64,000 nt of DNA from Cercospora beticola. Taxonomy: Eukaryota; Ascomycota; Dothideomycetes; Mycosphaerellales; Mycosphaerellaceae. Below, piece by piece: positions 1 through 12,760 of this stretch. Position numbers and translations under genes: made by a program. Each line of letters begins with the position of its first letter. Position 1 is the stretch's first letter. Location: contig NC_088937.1 of the NCBI RefSeq assembly GCF_033473495.1, positions 3,782,001 to 3,846,000 of the forward strand, given 5' to 3'. The notes beneath the pieces were generated by a model. That model was given only the letters and a program-made list of their open reading frames with translations, was not told the DNA's origin and searched no databases.

Positions 1-3000
1 ATTAATATATTTAGATCTCTTATAGGTATATATATCCTTAATAAGAGTTAAAGCTACCTAATTGTCTCCTATAATTTATACTAGCCTTAGTTCTCTTACT
101 ATATTAGGATATACTTTTATAGTTAGTTAGAATAGGTATTCTCCTACTAACTCTATATAGTCTATTTCTCTTAAGAGTACTACTAGGAACTAAGATTGCT
201 TTATATATATATTTATAGCTATATACTTAGCTTCTATTATTAATATTATAATAGACTTTTGCTTCCTACTTATCTAAGAAACTAGAGCTCTATAAAGGAA
301 GAAGATACTCCTAAGGATTAAGACTCTATCTACTTTATTTATTATATAGTTAGAGTCTAAATATCCTATTAGGCTTCCTCTATTTCTCCTAAATATTAGT
401 TCTAAGTCTTAGGATAACCTTAGGTATCTTACTAGTTTCTTTAGAGCTTATATATACCTCTTAGTTAGGTCTAAGATATATAAGCTTAACTTTCTAAAAA
501 AGAAAGTAATATCTAGTCTTATTATAACTATAGGCTATATCTAGGTACTAGTTTAGCTTTAGTACTCTATCTTATTCCCTCTCTTATTATATAAGCCTAT
601 TAGTTTTAGGCTATTATAACTATCTATTAGTAAGAGAGTTAGGTTAGCTATCTCCTTAGTTATTCCTAGCTTTATAAGGTTCTCCTAGATAAAGTATTCT
701 TAATTAAGCTTTAAAGTTCTAGCTTATCTATTTCTTATTAACTTTATCCTAAGGATTTTCTCTAGTTCTCTAAAATCTTTAATCTTAAATACCTTACCTA
801 GCTATTCCTTAAACTAAAGTATATCTTCTAGCTTTAGTACTATAATTAGAATATTATTTATATAGGTTAGGATTAGAATATTCCTTTTCTAGTAGATAAG
901 AAGGTATAGGTCTACTTCTAATTATATAAACCTAATCTGTTTTAACTTTAAGATATAGAGTTTGTTCTAGTCTCTTACTACTTACTTTAGTCTATATAAG
1001 CTTCTTAGGATTTATAGGACTATATTAGATAGAATCTTAACTCCTAGTAGTAGAATTATAAAGATTTCTTCTTAAAGTTTGCTCTTAGTAAATATATTAT
1101 TTATATCTACTTAGTAGAGTTCTAGATTCTTCTTATAAACTATAGCTATAAATACTTTTAAGGTATTATACTTAACTATTAGTATAAAGGTCTCTTAGAA
1201 ATTAACTCTAAACTTCTAAGAGAAGCCTCTTATAACTAGTCTTACTTTAAACTTCTTAATAGCTCTACTAATTAATCTCTTTATATTAAATATCTACTTA
1301 GATATAACGAGGTTTGCTCCTTTAGATAGAATAACTTTTATCTAGGTATTATTACTTCTTAATATAGTTAGTTCCTTTTAGACTATATTCTCTAATATAT
1401 ATCTCTATTTAGGATCCTAAATTGCCTCTTTATAGGACTTTAGAATAGATACCTCTTATCTCTATATAGAGACTTAAGGAGCAATTACTATAAATATAGA
1501 CTCCTAAACCTCTAATAGAGCTTCCTAAATCTACTCCTATTCTTAGCTTTAGACTTAGCTTAGGAATACCTTATAATACTTAGTACTAGGCTCCTCCTTC
1601 TATCTATATTCTCTCTATCTCTTCTAAAGTACTTATTTTATTACTATACTATAAGCTTTTAGTTCTAGGCCTAGTCCTTTATCTAAAATAGATCTCCTTC
1701 TTTTTTAGCTATAGGTTTAGTTTTAGTTCCCTTTCTAATCTCTATTTTCTTATAGGTCCTACTATATAATATTTAATCCTTTTACTTTAGAATATAGTCT
1801 CCTACTAGTACTAGGATTAGCTTATCTATTAACTTCCTAGCTTAGCTTAGGTAGTTTAGTAGTTCTACTTTTCTTTTACTAGAGTTATAGTTCTCTAGAG
1901 TTTTCTTCTTCTAGATCCTCTATCCTCTAGTACTCCTCCTTATTCTTTAGTAGAGATAGTAACTATATAAAGAGTATTTAGCTAGGACTTATAAGTTTAG
2001 TTACTATAGCTATAGATATAGTAGCTATAGAAAGTATAACTACTATTAGCTTCTTTAGAGGTCTACTAACTAGGTTTCTAATAGGTATACTACTTACTTA
2101 ATTAAGCTTAGGAATATTTAGCTCTATATCTCCTCCTTTCTTATACTTAAACTAAGTAGTAGTATTATAGGCTTTAATAGCTCTTATATTAGGCTCCTAG
2201 AAGAGCTATATTTTAGTAGTATTAGGAATATACCTAATAAATATAGTATCTTTACTTCTATTTATTAGTTTATCTAATCTTATTCCTACTAGCTAGGACT
2301 TAGGATCTATATAGACTACTACTTTATAACTCTAAACTCTAAAGTATAATACTAAGAGTTAAATACCTAAAAAGGCTTCCTTAGGTAATACTTTAAATCT
2401 ATTAATTTCTAGGCTATTAGGAAGGGAATTTCTAATAACTATATAGGCTACTAAGGCTTCTAGCTAGAATTTAATAGGTATATAGGCATCTTCTAGTATT
2501 GCTTTTATATAGTCTTTAGAGGTTTAAATTAACCTCTTAACTACTCTATTCTAGATAGAGTTATATACTTTAGTTATATAGAAGGAAATTCTATATTCCT
2601 TCTCCTACTACTTTAGTATAGTAAGAAGCTCTCTTGCTCTATTACTTCTTATAATCTAGAGAGGATTTCCCGATTATAGCTTAGCTTTTACCTTCTAGTC
2701 TCTAAGGATACTTAGTATATCTTCTCTAGACTTTATTAGGAAAGTCTATTTCTTTCTTAAGAAGTTATTAATAATCTTAAGCTACTATTTATATCCTAAT
2801 CTTAAGATAGGTAAAGAACTATAGATATTAATAGAAACTAGAGATAACTTTTATAGTTTCCTCTCGGTTTCTTTCTCTCTATATTTCTTTATTTTTGCTA
2901 AGGAATATACTCTATAAGGTTAGTATTTCTTTAGAATAGGAATCTAAGCTTTTAAGTTAGATATTTTATATAGATTTCTAAGAAAACTTTTTCTAAAATA

Positions 3001-5120
3001 TATAAGTTTCCTATACTAAAGCTTCTACTATTCTTAAGTCTTTTTTTAGGTTTTAAAAGTATAGACTTTATTCTCTTATTTTTAATTAAAGTATAATATT
3101 ATAAGCTCCTATAATATATTATTAATCTCCTTAATAAATAGTACTTCTTCTAATAGTTTTATCTAGATAACTAGTTTCCTAGATAATAAAATAAGTATAA
3201 ATTTTAGTAGTTAAATACTATACTACTAGCTAAATTAGCTCTAAGAAATAAGATTTACTTCTAGACTAGATATAAAGAGAATATTCTTAAGAATAATCTA
3301 TTTTCCTCTTTTCTTATCTATTACTATATTTCCTATATATATAGCTATTAGATAGCTACTTCTAACTTTAATCTACTTTTTCCTTTAAAGAAGTTTTAGT
3401 TCCCTAAAAAGTAATTCTTAGTTACTTATATATAATAAAGTATAGAAGTTAAGTAGCTATCTTAATAGTATATACTTACTTTTTACTTCTATAGTTAAGT
3501 ATATAACTTTATTAATATTATTATCCTCTAATAGAAATTAAAATACTTTAGATACTATAGAAGGCTCTATATCTTCTTAAGTAGTATATACCTTCTTAGA
3601 AAACTTCTTTAAAGTTTGTCTTTTCTTAAGAAATTAGACTTTTAAGTTAAGTTTCTTTACTATTTCTTTTAATACTTCTTTATCTAGTAAAGATCTCCTT
3701 CTAAATATACTATCTCTAGGTAGTATTCTTCTCTTCTCTACTTTACTAGCCTATTTTAAGTTAATAGTTCTCTTAGCTTTATTAAGATATAGATACTTAG
3801 TAATACCTCTAAAATACTCCTTCTTATAGAGATAGCATTTTAGCTTTATACTTTAGATCTCTCTTCTTTTAGTAAATATTACTATTTCTTATAACTAGTA
3901 TCTATACTATATTAACTCCTCTACTTTAAGGAGTTAGAGGATTTCTTTAGAGTCTAAGTCCTTCTAAGCTTAGATAGTCTGCCTTATACTCTTATACTTA
4001 GCTAGGAGTATAAAGAGTAGATACTTAATCCTTATATTAGGAGTTTTATAGTATAACTCTCTCTAGTTAATCTCTATAATTCTCTTTCTAAGATTACTAA
4101 AGTAGACCTATAATTTCCTAATTATATCTTCTAGTTCTATCTTAAAAGTTATAAATTCTTAGATAATAGCTATTATATATACCTATTAGACTTTGCTATA
4201 TTTCCTATATAGCTTTATCTAGATATTATATACTCTTATTTTATCTATTACTTTATTTTAGTTATCTATATAAAGACTTTCTATTAGAATATAGATTGCC
4301 TTTATATTATTCTTCTACTATTTTAGGCTAAACTCTAAAAATATAGTACCTTTCTCTTTACTTAATAAAGCTTTAGATACTTTAGCTTTAGCTAGAGTAG
4401 GTACTAATAATCTCTTTAAGTCTAAGATTATTTAGAAGATTTCTTTTTCTCTAAGTATATTTTCCTATAGTTTAAACTATAGTCTCTAGTTCTCTTTTAT
4501 TAGAATTAGTATTCTCCTTCTATCTAATTTACTTATTAAATCTATTTCTATAAAATTAAATAAATAAATCTAAACTCTAGAAATATAAGCTCTTTTAATT
4601 TAATTAGTAGCTTCTAGATTTCTGCTTTCTCTAGTTACTAAGACTCTTCTCTCTTAGTTAAGGTATCTAAGAACTCTTTTCTCTTATAGAAGTTAGTTAG
4701 GTTCTTAAATAGAGAACCTCTAAAAGATCTACTTTCTTAGAAGAGTACTACTAGCTAGTTCTAAGGTATTAGTAGTACTTAGTACTTAGGCCTAGTTTTA
4801 TCTACTTAGATACTATAGTCTAAAGCTAATTCTTTCCTCTTTATACTTCTTTAGTATACTTCTCTTTTAAAGTAGAGTATACTTTACTAGGCTTTTCTCT
4901 ATCTTACCTATCTTTTAGAGACTTCTAGCTTATAACTAGGATCTTCTAAAGCTTTAAGATAGTATAGATAGGATATGCCTCTAGTCTCCCTTATACTCTT
5001 TTCCTACTTCTCTATCTAGTTAATACTATAGGTCCTATAAGAGGTAATACGTATTACTTTAAGGATAAGAAAGCTAACTCTTTCTACTTAGAGCCTCTCT
5101 ATAAACCTAGGCTTATAACC
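1..5120 (-). mobile_element. Ty1/copia retrotransposon, internal region (dead, runs off left edge)
   Basis: Minus-strand translation, ignoring stops, gives copia-order domains from right to left: gag-like sequence next to the LTR at 5,121, an integrase core at about 2,280-3,050 (copia-like R.DNG.EF block, then a block ending in a ..NSLP-like motif), and reverse transcriptase at about 100-1,330. The RT catalytic motif, YVDD in live copia elements, reads YINN near 850, as expected if both Asp codons were hit by G-to-A RIP. The RNase H end and the 3' LTR lie beyond position 1. CpG is also very rare in this internal region, unlike the gypsy element to the right. The element is inactive. Confidence 0.85.
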
Positions 5121-5346
5121 TATCGAATTATATTCTCGTAGGCACTCGTCGGATAGGTATAACGTAGTAGAAGTAGAGATAATAAGTAGGAACTAACCGA
5201 GTTAATTATATTAGTTATAGGTTATATCTTACTCCTAAGATAGGTATTAGCTAGGTTATATAACCTAGTATTATATAACCTATATTACCTAATCCTAATC
5301 TCTAAAGTATCTCTTAGAATATCTAACTAGACTATACTTTCTAATA
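5121..5346 (-). repeat. Copia LTR (5' LTR of the minus-strand element)
   Basis: This is a 226-bp segment whose reverse complement matches 7,167-7,396 over its whole length apart from a 4-bp indel and a few transitions. In element orientation it starts TATTAGAAAG, which is what RIP makes of the usual LTR start TGTTAGAAAG. It ends immediately before the internal sequence GGTTATAAGCC, where a primer-binding site is expected; I cannot assign a tRNA. Its outer edge abuts the fragment that starts at 5,347. Confidence 0.8.
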
Positions 5347-7166
5347 AGTAGAGCTATTAAGAAGTTTAAAGTAAGACTAGTTATAAGAGGTTTCTCTTAG
5401 AAGTTTAGAGTTAATTTCTAAGAGACCTTTATACTAATAGTTAGATATAATACTTTAAGAGTATTTATAGCTATAGTTTATAAGAAGGATCTAGAACTCT
5501 ACTAAGTAGATATAAATAATATATTTACTAAGAGCAAACTTTAAGAAGAAATCTTTATAATTCTACTACTAGGAGTTAAGATTCTATCTAATATAGTCCT
5601 ATAAATCCTAAGAAGCTTATATAGACTAAAGTAAGTAGTAAGAGACTAGAACAAACTCTATATCTTAAAGTTAAAACAGATTAGGTTTATATAATTAGAA
5701 GTAGACCTATACCTTCTTATCTACTAGAAAAGGAATATTCTAATCCTAACCTATATAAATAATATTCTAATTATAGTACTAAAGCTAGAAGATATACTTT
5801 AGTTTAAGGAATAGCTAGGTAAGGTATTTAAGATTAAAGATTTTAGAGAACTAGAGAAAATCCTTAGGATAAAGTTAATAAGAAATAGATAAGCTAGAAC
5901 TTTAAAGCTTAATTAAGAATACTTTATCTAGGAGAACCTTATAAAGCTAGGAATAACTAAGGAGATAGCTAACCTAACTCTCTTACTAATAGATAGTTAT
6001 AATAGCCTAAAACTAATAGGCTTATATAATAAGAGAGGGAATAAGATAGAGTACTAAAGCTAAACTAGTACCTAGATATAGCCTATAGTTATAATAAGAC
6101 TAGATATTACTTTCTTTTTTAGAAAGTTAAGCTTATATATCTTAGACCTAACTAAGAGGTATATATAAGCTCTAAAGAAACTAGTAAGATACCTAAGGTT
6201 ATCCTAAGACTTAGAACTAATATTTAGGAGAAATAGAGGAAGCCTAATAGGATATTTAGACTCTAACTATATAATAAATAAAGTAGATAGAGTCTTAATC
6301 CTTAGGAGTATCTTCTTCCTTTATAGAGCTCTAGTTTCTTAGATAAGTAGGAAGCAAAAGTCTATTATAATATTAATAATAGAAGCTAAGTATATAGCTA
6401 TAAATATATATATAAAGCAATCTTAGTTCCTAGTAGTACTCTTAAGAGAAATAGACTATATAGAGTTAGTAGGAGAATACCTATTCTAACTAACTATAAA
6501 AGTATATCCTAATATAGTAAGAGAACTAAGGCTAGTATAAATTATAGGAGACAATTAGGTAGCTTTAACTCTTATTAAGGATATATATACCTATAAGAGA
6601 TCTAAATATATTAATATTATATATAACTATATTAGATATCTCTAGTAGTAGAGGAAGGTTATAGTAGAATATATTCTAATAAAAGAGATAGTTACTAATA
6701 GCCTAACTAAACTAAAGAATAGGCTATAGTTTTAGGAGTTTATAAAACAACTCTAGCTTATATAGAGAAAGGCAAAAGATTTATACTCTAACTATAGATT
6801 AAACTCTAGACCTTAAGATAATTAACAAAAGATATATACTATAATATTAGAGATATTACGGTAAGTATAAAACTAAGCCTAGGAGTTATACTATAGAAGA
6901 AGTAGCTTACTATATATAATAAGTAATTAGGATCTAGGAATTTATATATAGTCTAAAAAGGGAAAAGCCTAGAGGAGAAACAAAAGGTATATACTCTAGT
7001 ATTAACGTTACTATAAGATATATAATACTAGGCTAAGGAGTTAAACTAAGATAGATTAGGTATATAGCTCTAACTATATAACTATAGTACCTAATAACTT
7101 ATTATAATTTAGAGATAGATTTAAATATAGAAATATAGGTAGAGGACTATCTAGCCTAAGTAGGAG
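5347..7166 (+). mobile_element. Ty1/copia 3' fragment (RT to RNase H), inverted relative to its neighbour
   Basis: Plus-strand translation with stops ignored starts within RT at a KARLVIRGFS-like block. It continues through a VDINN block (about 5,498), a YINN motif where YVDD is expected (about 5,752) and RNase H-like sequence with an EAKYIA block (about 6,385), then non-coding DNA up to the LTR at 7,167. The stretch 5,347 to about 6,680 is the reverse complement of about 1-1,290 with almost no differences in the parts I compared. The upstream half (gag, protease, integrase) is missing at 5,346, consistent with the other copia element having inserted into this one. Confidence 0.85.
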
Positions 7167-7396
7167 TATTAGAAAGTATAGTCTAGTTAGATATTCTAAG
7201 AGATACTTTAGAGATTAGAGTTAGGTAATATAGGTTATATAATACTAGGTTATATAACCTAGCTAATACCTATCTTAGGAGTAAGATATAACCTATAACT
7301 AACTAATATAATTAACTCGGTTAGTTCCTACTTATTATCTCTACTTCTACTATATTATACCTATCCGACGAGTATCTACGAGAATATAATTTAATA
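7167..7396 (+). repeat. Copia LTR (3' LTR of the plus-strand fragment)
   Basis: This 230-bp segment matches the reverse complement of 5,121-5,346. It starts TATTAGAAAG and ends ..AATTTAATA directly at the start of the gypsy LTR. The differences from the other copy are mainly C/T or G/A transitions plus a 4-bp insertion (ACTA near 7,300). Confidence 0.8.
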
Positions 7397-7581
7397 GAAT
7401 ATAGTAATATATTAAGCGCCTCTAGACTCTCTATCTAGAGATATTAAGAATAATTCTTACTTTCTTTATTTATATACGTTCTATATACTTTTATCCTATA
7501 CTAAGTATAAGTAGTACTAGCCGTTATATCTTAATATCTAATAAGCTATACCTCTCGAGCTATATATCTCTAGCTCTTATA
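7395..7581 (-). repeat. Gypsy 3' LTR
   Basis: This 187-bp direct repeat matches 13,996-14,182 with about a dozen differences, all transitions (C/T or G/A). In element orientation it begins TATAAGAGCTAG (TG..-type start after RIP). Its left end touches or overlaps by two bases the copia LTR. Confidence 0.85.
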
Positions 7582-7924
7582 ACTATCTCCTTTTTCTAAT
7601 AGAGCTACTTTAGCTTATAGAGGAGACTATATATTTCTATTATCTTAGTATAGTATCTAGTACGTTCGTACTACTTTTTATATATATAAATATTAAGTCG
7701 AGCTTTAGTTCGTAGCTAGTTACTATATAGTAACTCTCTATAGTAATAGGCTTATTAATAGTATATACTATCGGCGCTCGCGCTATAAGGCGCTAGTATA
7801 CTATAAATTCGTCGTATATTCTTTATATATTTTCTCTATTAACTATCTATATTTAGTAAGCTCTTTATATTAGACTCGTACTATATACTTAACTATCTAG
7901 TACTACTCTTATACGCGACTCGTA

Positions 7925-8780
7925 AGTAATATACCTCCTAGGAGAGCTACTACTACTCCTACTACTCCGGCTACTAACCGTCTCTTTTATATAGTAGACG
8001 ACCTACCGAAAGTAGAGGACGACGACTACTAGCGCTACCTCCTATACTTCGTAGACTATAAGTCGCGCGGTTCGTATATATATCGTATACTTCGAGTCTA
8101 CTAACTTCTTATACCTAGCTATCGAGCCGCGCTATAATAGTAATATAAAGCTCGGCTAGTAGCTAAACTATATTCGCTATAGTAAGTCTAACTATAAGTA
8201 TATCCGTATTACTAATCCCGACTTTATAAAGTAGGCGTAGCGTACGCGCTACTACCGCTACCTACTATATATAAGTAGGTGCCTTATACGCTACTAGTAG
8301 CTCCGCTACTACTTCGATAATATAAGCGAAGCTATCGCTAGTACTCTTAAGCGCCTATAGAGTAACTCGGGCAAGTCTACCGGTATCTTCTCTATATTAA
8401 AGAAAGCTAGTAAGGCGCTAGCTACTAGTATACTCTCCGTTAACGAGCTCGTAGCGACGAGTATAGGCCTCGCTATCTAGTATAGTATATTCGAGCTAGA
8501 GTATAAGGTATATCTTATATCCTACTAGTCGCTTACTTATCTTATATAGTACTAATTCGTATAATAGAAGCTCCGCCTACTTAGTACTTCTAGCGAGGCC
8601 TTAGACCTTACTATTACCTCTACTTACTCCGGCTAGTCTACTTAGGATAAGAGAGAGCTCTTTAAGCTCGAGAAGAATAATAAAAAGAAAAGTAAGAAGA
8701 AGAACGATAAAGCTATAAATATAGATATAGATAGCGAGTAGCCTATAGGCCTCGCGCTCTTCTTCTACTAGGCCCTTATA
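7925..8780 (+). pseudogene. Unassigned plus-strand ORF remnant inside the gypsy element
   Basis: Between the chromodomain end of pol and the 3' LTR, the plus strand reads as protein with stops only of the TAG/TAA kind expected from RIP of Gln/Trp codons. It starts at an ATA (a possible former ATG) followed by PPRRATTTPTTPATN and runs to about 8,090. In another frame it continues to about 8,780, including a 36-codon stop-free run at about 8,365-8,480 and a Lys/Asn-rich stretch (KNNKKKSKKKND) before an acidic tail. Direction is opposite to gag-pol. I do not recognise the product. It could be an accessory antisense ORF of the element, a gag-like fragment of another element, or chance; the frame change near 8,090 lowers confidence. 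Confidence 0.4.
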
Positions 8781-9059
8781 GTATTTTTATATCTCGCCGG
8801 CTCTAGGCTATATACTTCTATTACGTATAGTATACGCTATACTTATAAGTACTATAAATAAATATCTTCTCTTCTTTTATAATATCTTAGTTTTCTAAGT
8901 TCTTATATCTTAGTAGTTCTTATATTTTAGTAATACTTAGCGTTTAGAATTCTTAGAATTTTCTACTATTCTACTAACTACTAGTATTACTATTTCTTCC
9001 GTAGTTTCGCCTTACGTATAGGCTACTTAGTTTCGCGTTATACTTCGAATATATTAAGT

Positions 9060-12000
9060 ACTTTATAATTCTCGATATATTCTACTAGCTTCTAAGTATT
9101 ATATTCTTCCGGCTACCTATACTATCGAACTAGGTACTTCTTTATATCTTTCTCTATATAGCTTTCTAGTATCCTCTCGACTTCCTATTCGCTTTACTTA
9201 TTTATAAGTAGTAGGCTAGTATTCTATATATCGCTACTTTACTAGAGTTCTAAAAGAGATATATAGAAAATATTATAAATCTATAAACCGGTTAGTAGAG
9301 CTAGGTAGTACGCCTACTTTCCGACTATATTAATAACTTTAAATAGTCTAGCGAATTTATCTACTAGCTTCTTCGATAGTACCTTTAACTAGAAGTTCTT
9401 TATAGATAATAGGACTAAGTCGCTAACTTTAAATTCTACTAGCTAGTACTTCTAATTAAAGTACTTAGCCTAAGATTCGCTTACTTATTACTAGCGCTTA
9501 GTTAGCTCTTTATAGTTCTACTTTAATCTCTCTATAGTATTCTTCGCTACTAGTACTTTTCTTCGAAGAAGCGCGTCTCGAGCTTCGCTTATATCTCTTT
9601 TATATATTTCTATAGAAAGGTCTAAGTTAAACCTATATACTACTCGAAATAGCGATATCTTAAGTATAGTATTCGCGCTATTATTATATACGAATTCTAC
9701 TAATAATAGGATAGATATCTAGTCGTTCTATTACTTACTATAATAGATATATAGGTACTACTTAAGCGTCTAGTTTACGTACTCGGTTTAACTATTAGTC
9801 TATAGGTAGAATATAGTACTTAGCTTATATTTTATATACGTCTCGTAGTAGAAGTCTAACTAGAACTAGCTAGTAAAGACTAAGCTTCTATTACTTATAA
9901 TACTAGCTAGTACGCTATATAGTCGTATTACTTCGTTAATTAGGATATCTATAAGCTCTATACTAGTATAGCGCTTTATTATTCGGACGAAAGTTACTAT
10001 CTTCGAGTAATAATCTATAATTATAAGAATTACGTCGAAGATATAGCCGTTCTACTTACTAAGTAGAAGATCTATATTAAAGTCTATAAATAAATCCTTC
10101 TAAGGATAGTTAGATAGTAGGAGTATAGCTATCTCGCTATAGAGGCGATAGCGCCTCGCTTTTGCTTTCTAGTAGCTACTATACTACTCGACGTACTACC
10201 TTACGTCGTTACTAACCTCTAGCTACTAGTACTTCTGCTTAACTAACTCTACTATCTTATTCTTACTAAAATAGCTCGCTAGGATATCGTCGTAGTATAT
10301 ATAGATTATCTACGTCTATAATACTAGGTCGTTCGGTAGATATAGAGTCTCTTCTCGGTATATATAGCTATCCTTAATAGTATATTTCTCGCTCGCTATA
10401 TCTTTATATTCGGCCTACTCGTATAGTACTTTTGCTTTCGGATCGAGCTATACTAATATAGTAGTATATCTAATAATTATATCCGAGACGTTAGTATATA
10501 GCTACTTTTATATAGTAATAGTACTAGCGACTTATAAAGGTAGAGTAAAGCTAGATAGATAAACCGAATAGTTAGCTACTACTATAATATACCTACTATT
10601 AAGCAGCGCTACTCTCCCGCTCTTAACTACTACTATAACTATCTTTAGAGTATCTAACTAAGCCTAGTAAGTAGCTTTTATATAGATAATAACTAGGCTA
10701 CTTATAGGTATAGTACTCTATACCTAGAGTTTCTACTATAGTAATAGTAGGAGGTTACTTATCTCCTTTGTCTCTTATATATAGTCGCTACGTCTAGATA
10801 GTATATTAGCTAGGTTAAGCTTACTAGCTCGATAGCTAATAGTAAAATTAAAGAGAGCGAGGAATATTGCCTACTTTACTTATCTACCTATTAACTACTT
10901 AACGCCTATAAATCTCTTAAAGTTAGCGTAATTAATAAGTACCTTAACTTTATATATAGTACTTTTAAGGTATAGTCGCTACGCCTTAAATACTTTAACT
11001 ACTATAAGTAGTTCCTTATTATAAACTTTATAGTTATATTTAGTATTAATTATCTTCCGTAAGAAGAAAGTAATTAGATACTATTCCGCTTCGAATAGTT
11101 AGCTTAGGATACTAGCTACTATAAAGTTAGAAGTATCGGTTTCGACTTATAGGTATAGTATAGAGTTAAAGTACCTTAGTAGTAGTATAGTCTAAAATCG
11201 ATTCTTTAGCTTATAGAACGCCTACTCTTTAGCTACTTCCTACTTAATTAGCCCTAGCTTCTTTCTATTCTTTATACTCTTTAATAGCTCTATTAAAGGT
11301 ACTATAACTCTCGAATATTCGAAGATAAATAGATAGTAGAAGTTCGTAAATCTAAGGAAGAATTAAACTTCTATTAGTATAGTTAGAGTTAGCTATAAAG
11401 CGATTATAGCTACTCTACTTAGGTCTATTATAACGCTACTAGTAGTTACTACGAATCTAAGAAATTCGACCTTTTTCTAGAAGAACTTATACTTAGAACG
11501 CTATATATAGAGTCTAAACTTATAGAGCTTCTTAAGTATAGCGTATACGTCTTATATATATTCCTCGTATATCCTACTATAGATTAGGATATCGTCTAGG
11601 TATACTATATAGCTTATATCGACTAGCTCTACTAGCGTATAGTTAATATATACTTAGAACGTCGCTAGTATGTTCGTTAAGCCGAAGGGTATTACCTTAT
11701 ACTAGAAATAGCTATAGCGCGTACGAAATATAGTCTTCTAGTAGTTACTTAGCTTAATCCGAATATAGTAGTACGTATCGGCTAAGTCTAAGGACGTAAA
11801 CTATACGGCTCCTATAAGCCTATCTAGCGTCTTACTAATTAGAGGTAGTAGATACTAGTTCTTAATAGTAATCTCGTTTAGCCTATAGTAGTCGATATAT
11901 AACTATAGCTTGCTATTCTTCTTTAGTACGAATAGGATAGGCGTACCTGCCTCGCTATCGGAACGCTCGATCTAATCGTACTCGAGTCCTATCTTTAAGA

Positions 12001-12760
12001 ACTCCTTAAGCTTATCTAATTCTCGCTCCGACTAGTAATATAGTAGACGGAATAGTAGTATAGTTCTAGGCCGTAGGTTAATCGTATACTCTATACTATT
12101 AACTAGCTTACTTCTTATTTCCTCTATCGGATTAAGAATATTATTAAAATAATAGAACTCCTTAGAGATAGGCTTAACCTTATCGCCTATCTTACTTAGG
12201 CTTACTATAAATACTACTAGTACTTTCTAAAGATCCTTAAAGAACTTATAGGCTTCTCGGACTTCGAACTTACTAAAACGATCGTTACTATATAGCTATT
12301 TATCTATAGCGCTACTAGCTAGTACGCGCTAAGTACGTCGCTATAAATAGCCTAAGATTATATTAGGAGTTAGTATATTATATATATAGAAGATACTACC
12401 TATAGATCGCTCCTTACTACTAGAGTTTATAATCCGTATACGTATATAGTACGTACTATAATAGTACTCTAATTTACTTATAAAAGTAGTAACTAGTAGT
12501 AGAGCCGTATTCGGCCTTATTAGTAGGTTATACTATAGTATAAAGGCTCTTAATATTATATTAATATCTATAGTATTATTAAGAAGGAAAGTAGCCGGCT
12601 TACTATCTAACTACGTTTCGACTTCTTCTTCTATATATATTACTAGTACGCTCTAAACTAGTAGAGAGTTATCGCTATCTAGTTTAGCGCTAGTAACTTA
12701 TATATTATCTCTAGTATCTTAGCTTTTTTCGCTCTCTACTTCTTTACTATAGTTACTCTA
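9060..12760 (-). pseudogene. Gypsy pol remnant (RT, RNase H, integrase, chromodomain)
   Basis: Translated on the minus strand with stops ignored, this matches the gypsy pol layout closely. The RT block PILFVLKKNSKL is followed by the LNEITIKN and VIPFGLTN blocks and then VYLDD. Integrase shows a zinc-finger end (YSSY where CxxC is expected), an IDF block near 10,090, a D-containing block near 9,880 and a TEYVN block near 9,780. The chromodomain reads YLVR.Y, then EEYNT.KLVEYIENYK. Losses are all explained by CpA to TpA changes on one strand or the other. Confidence 0.85.
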
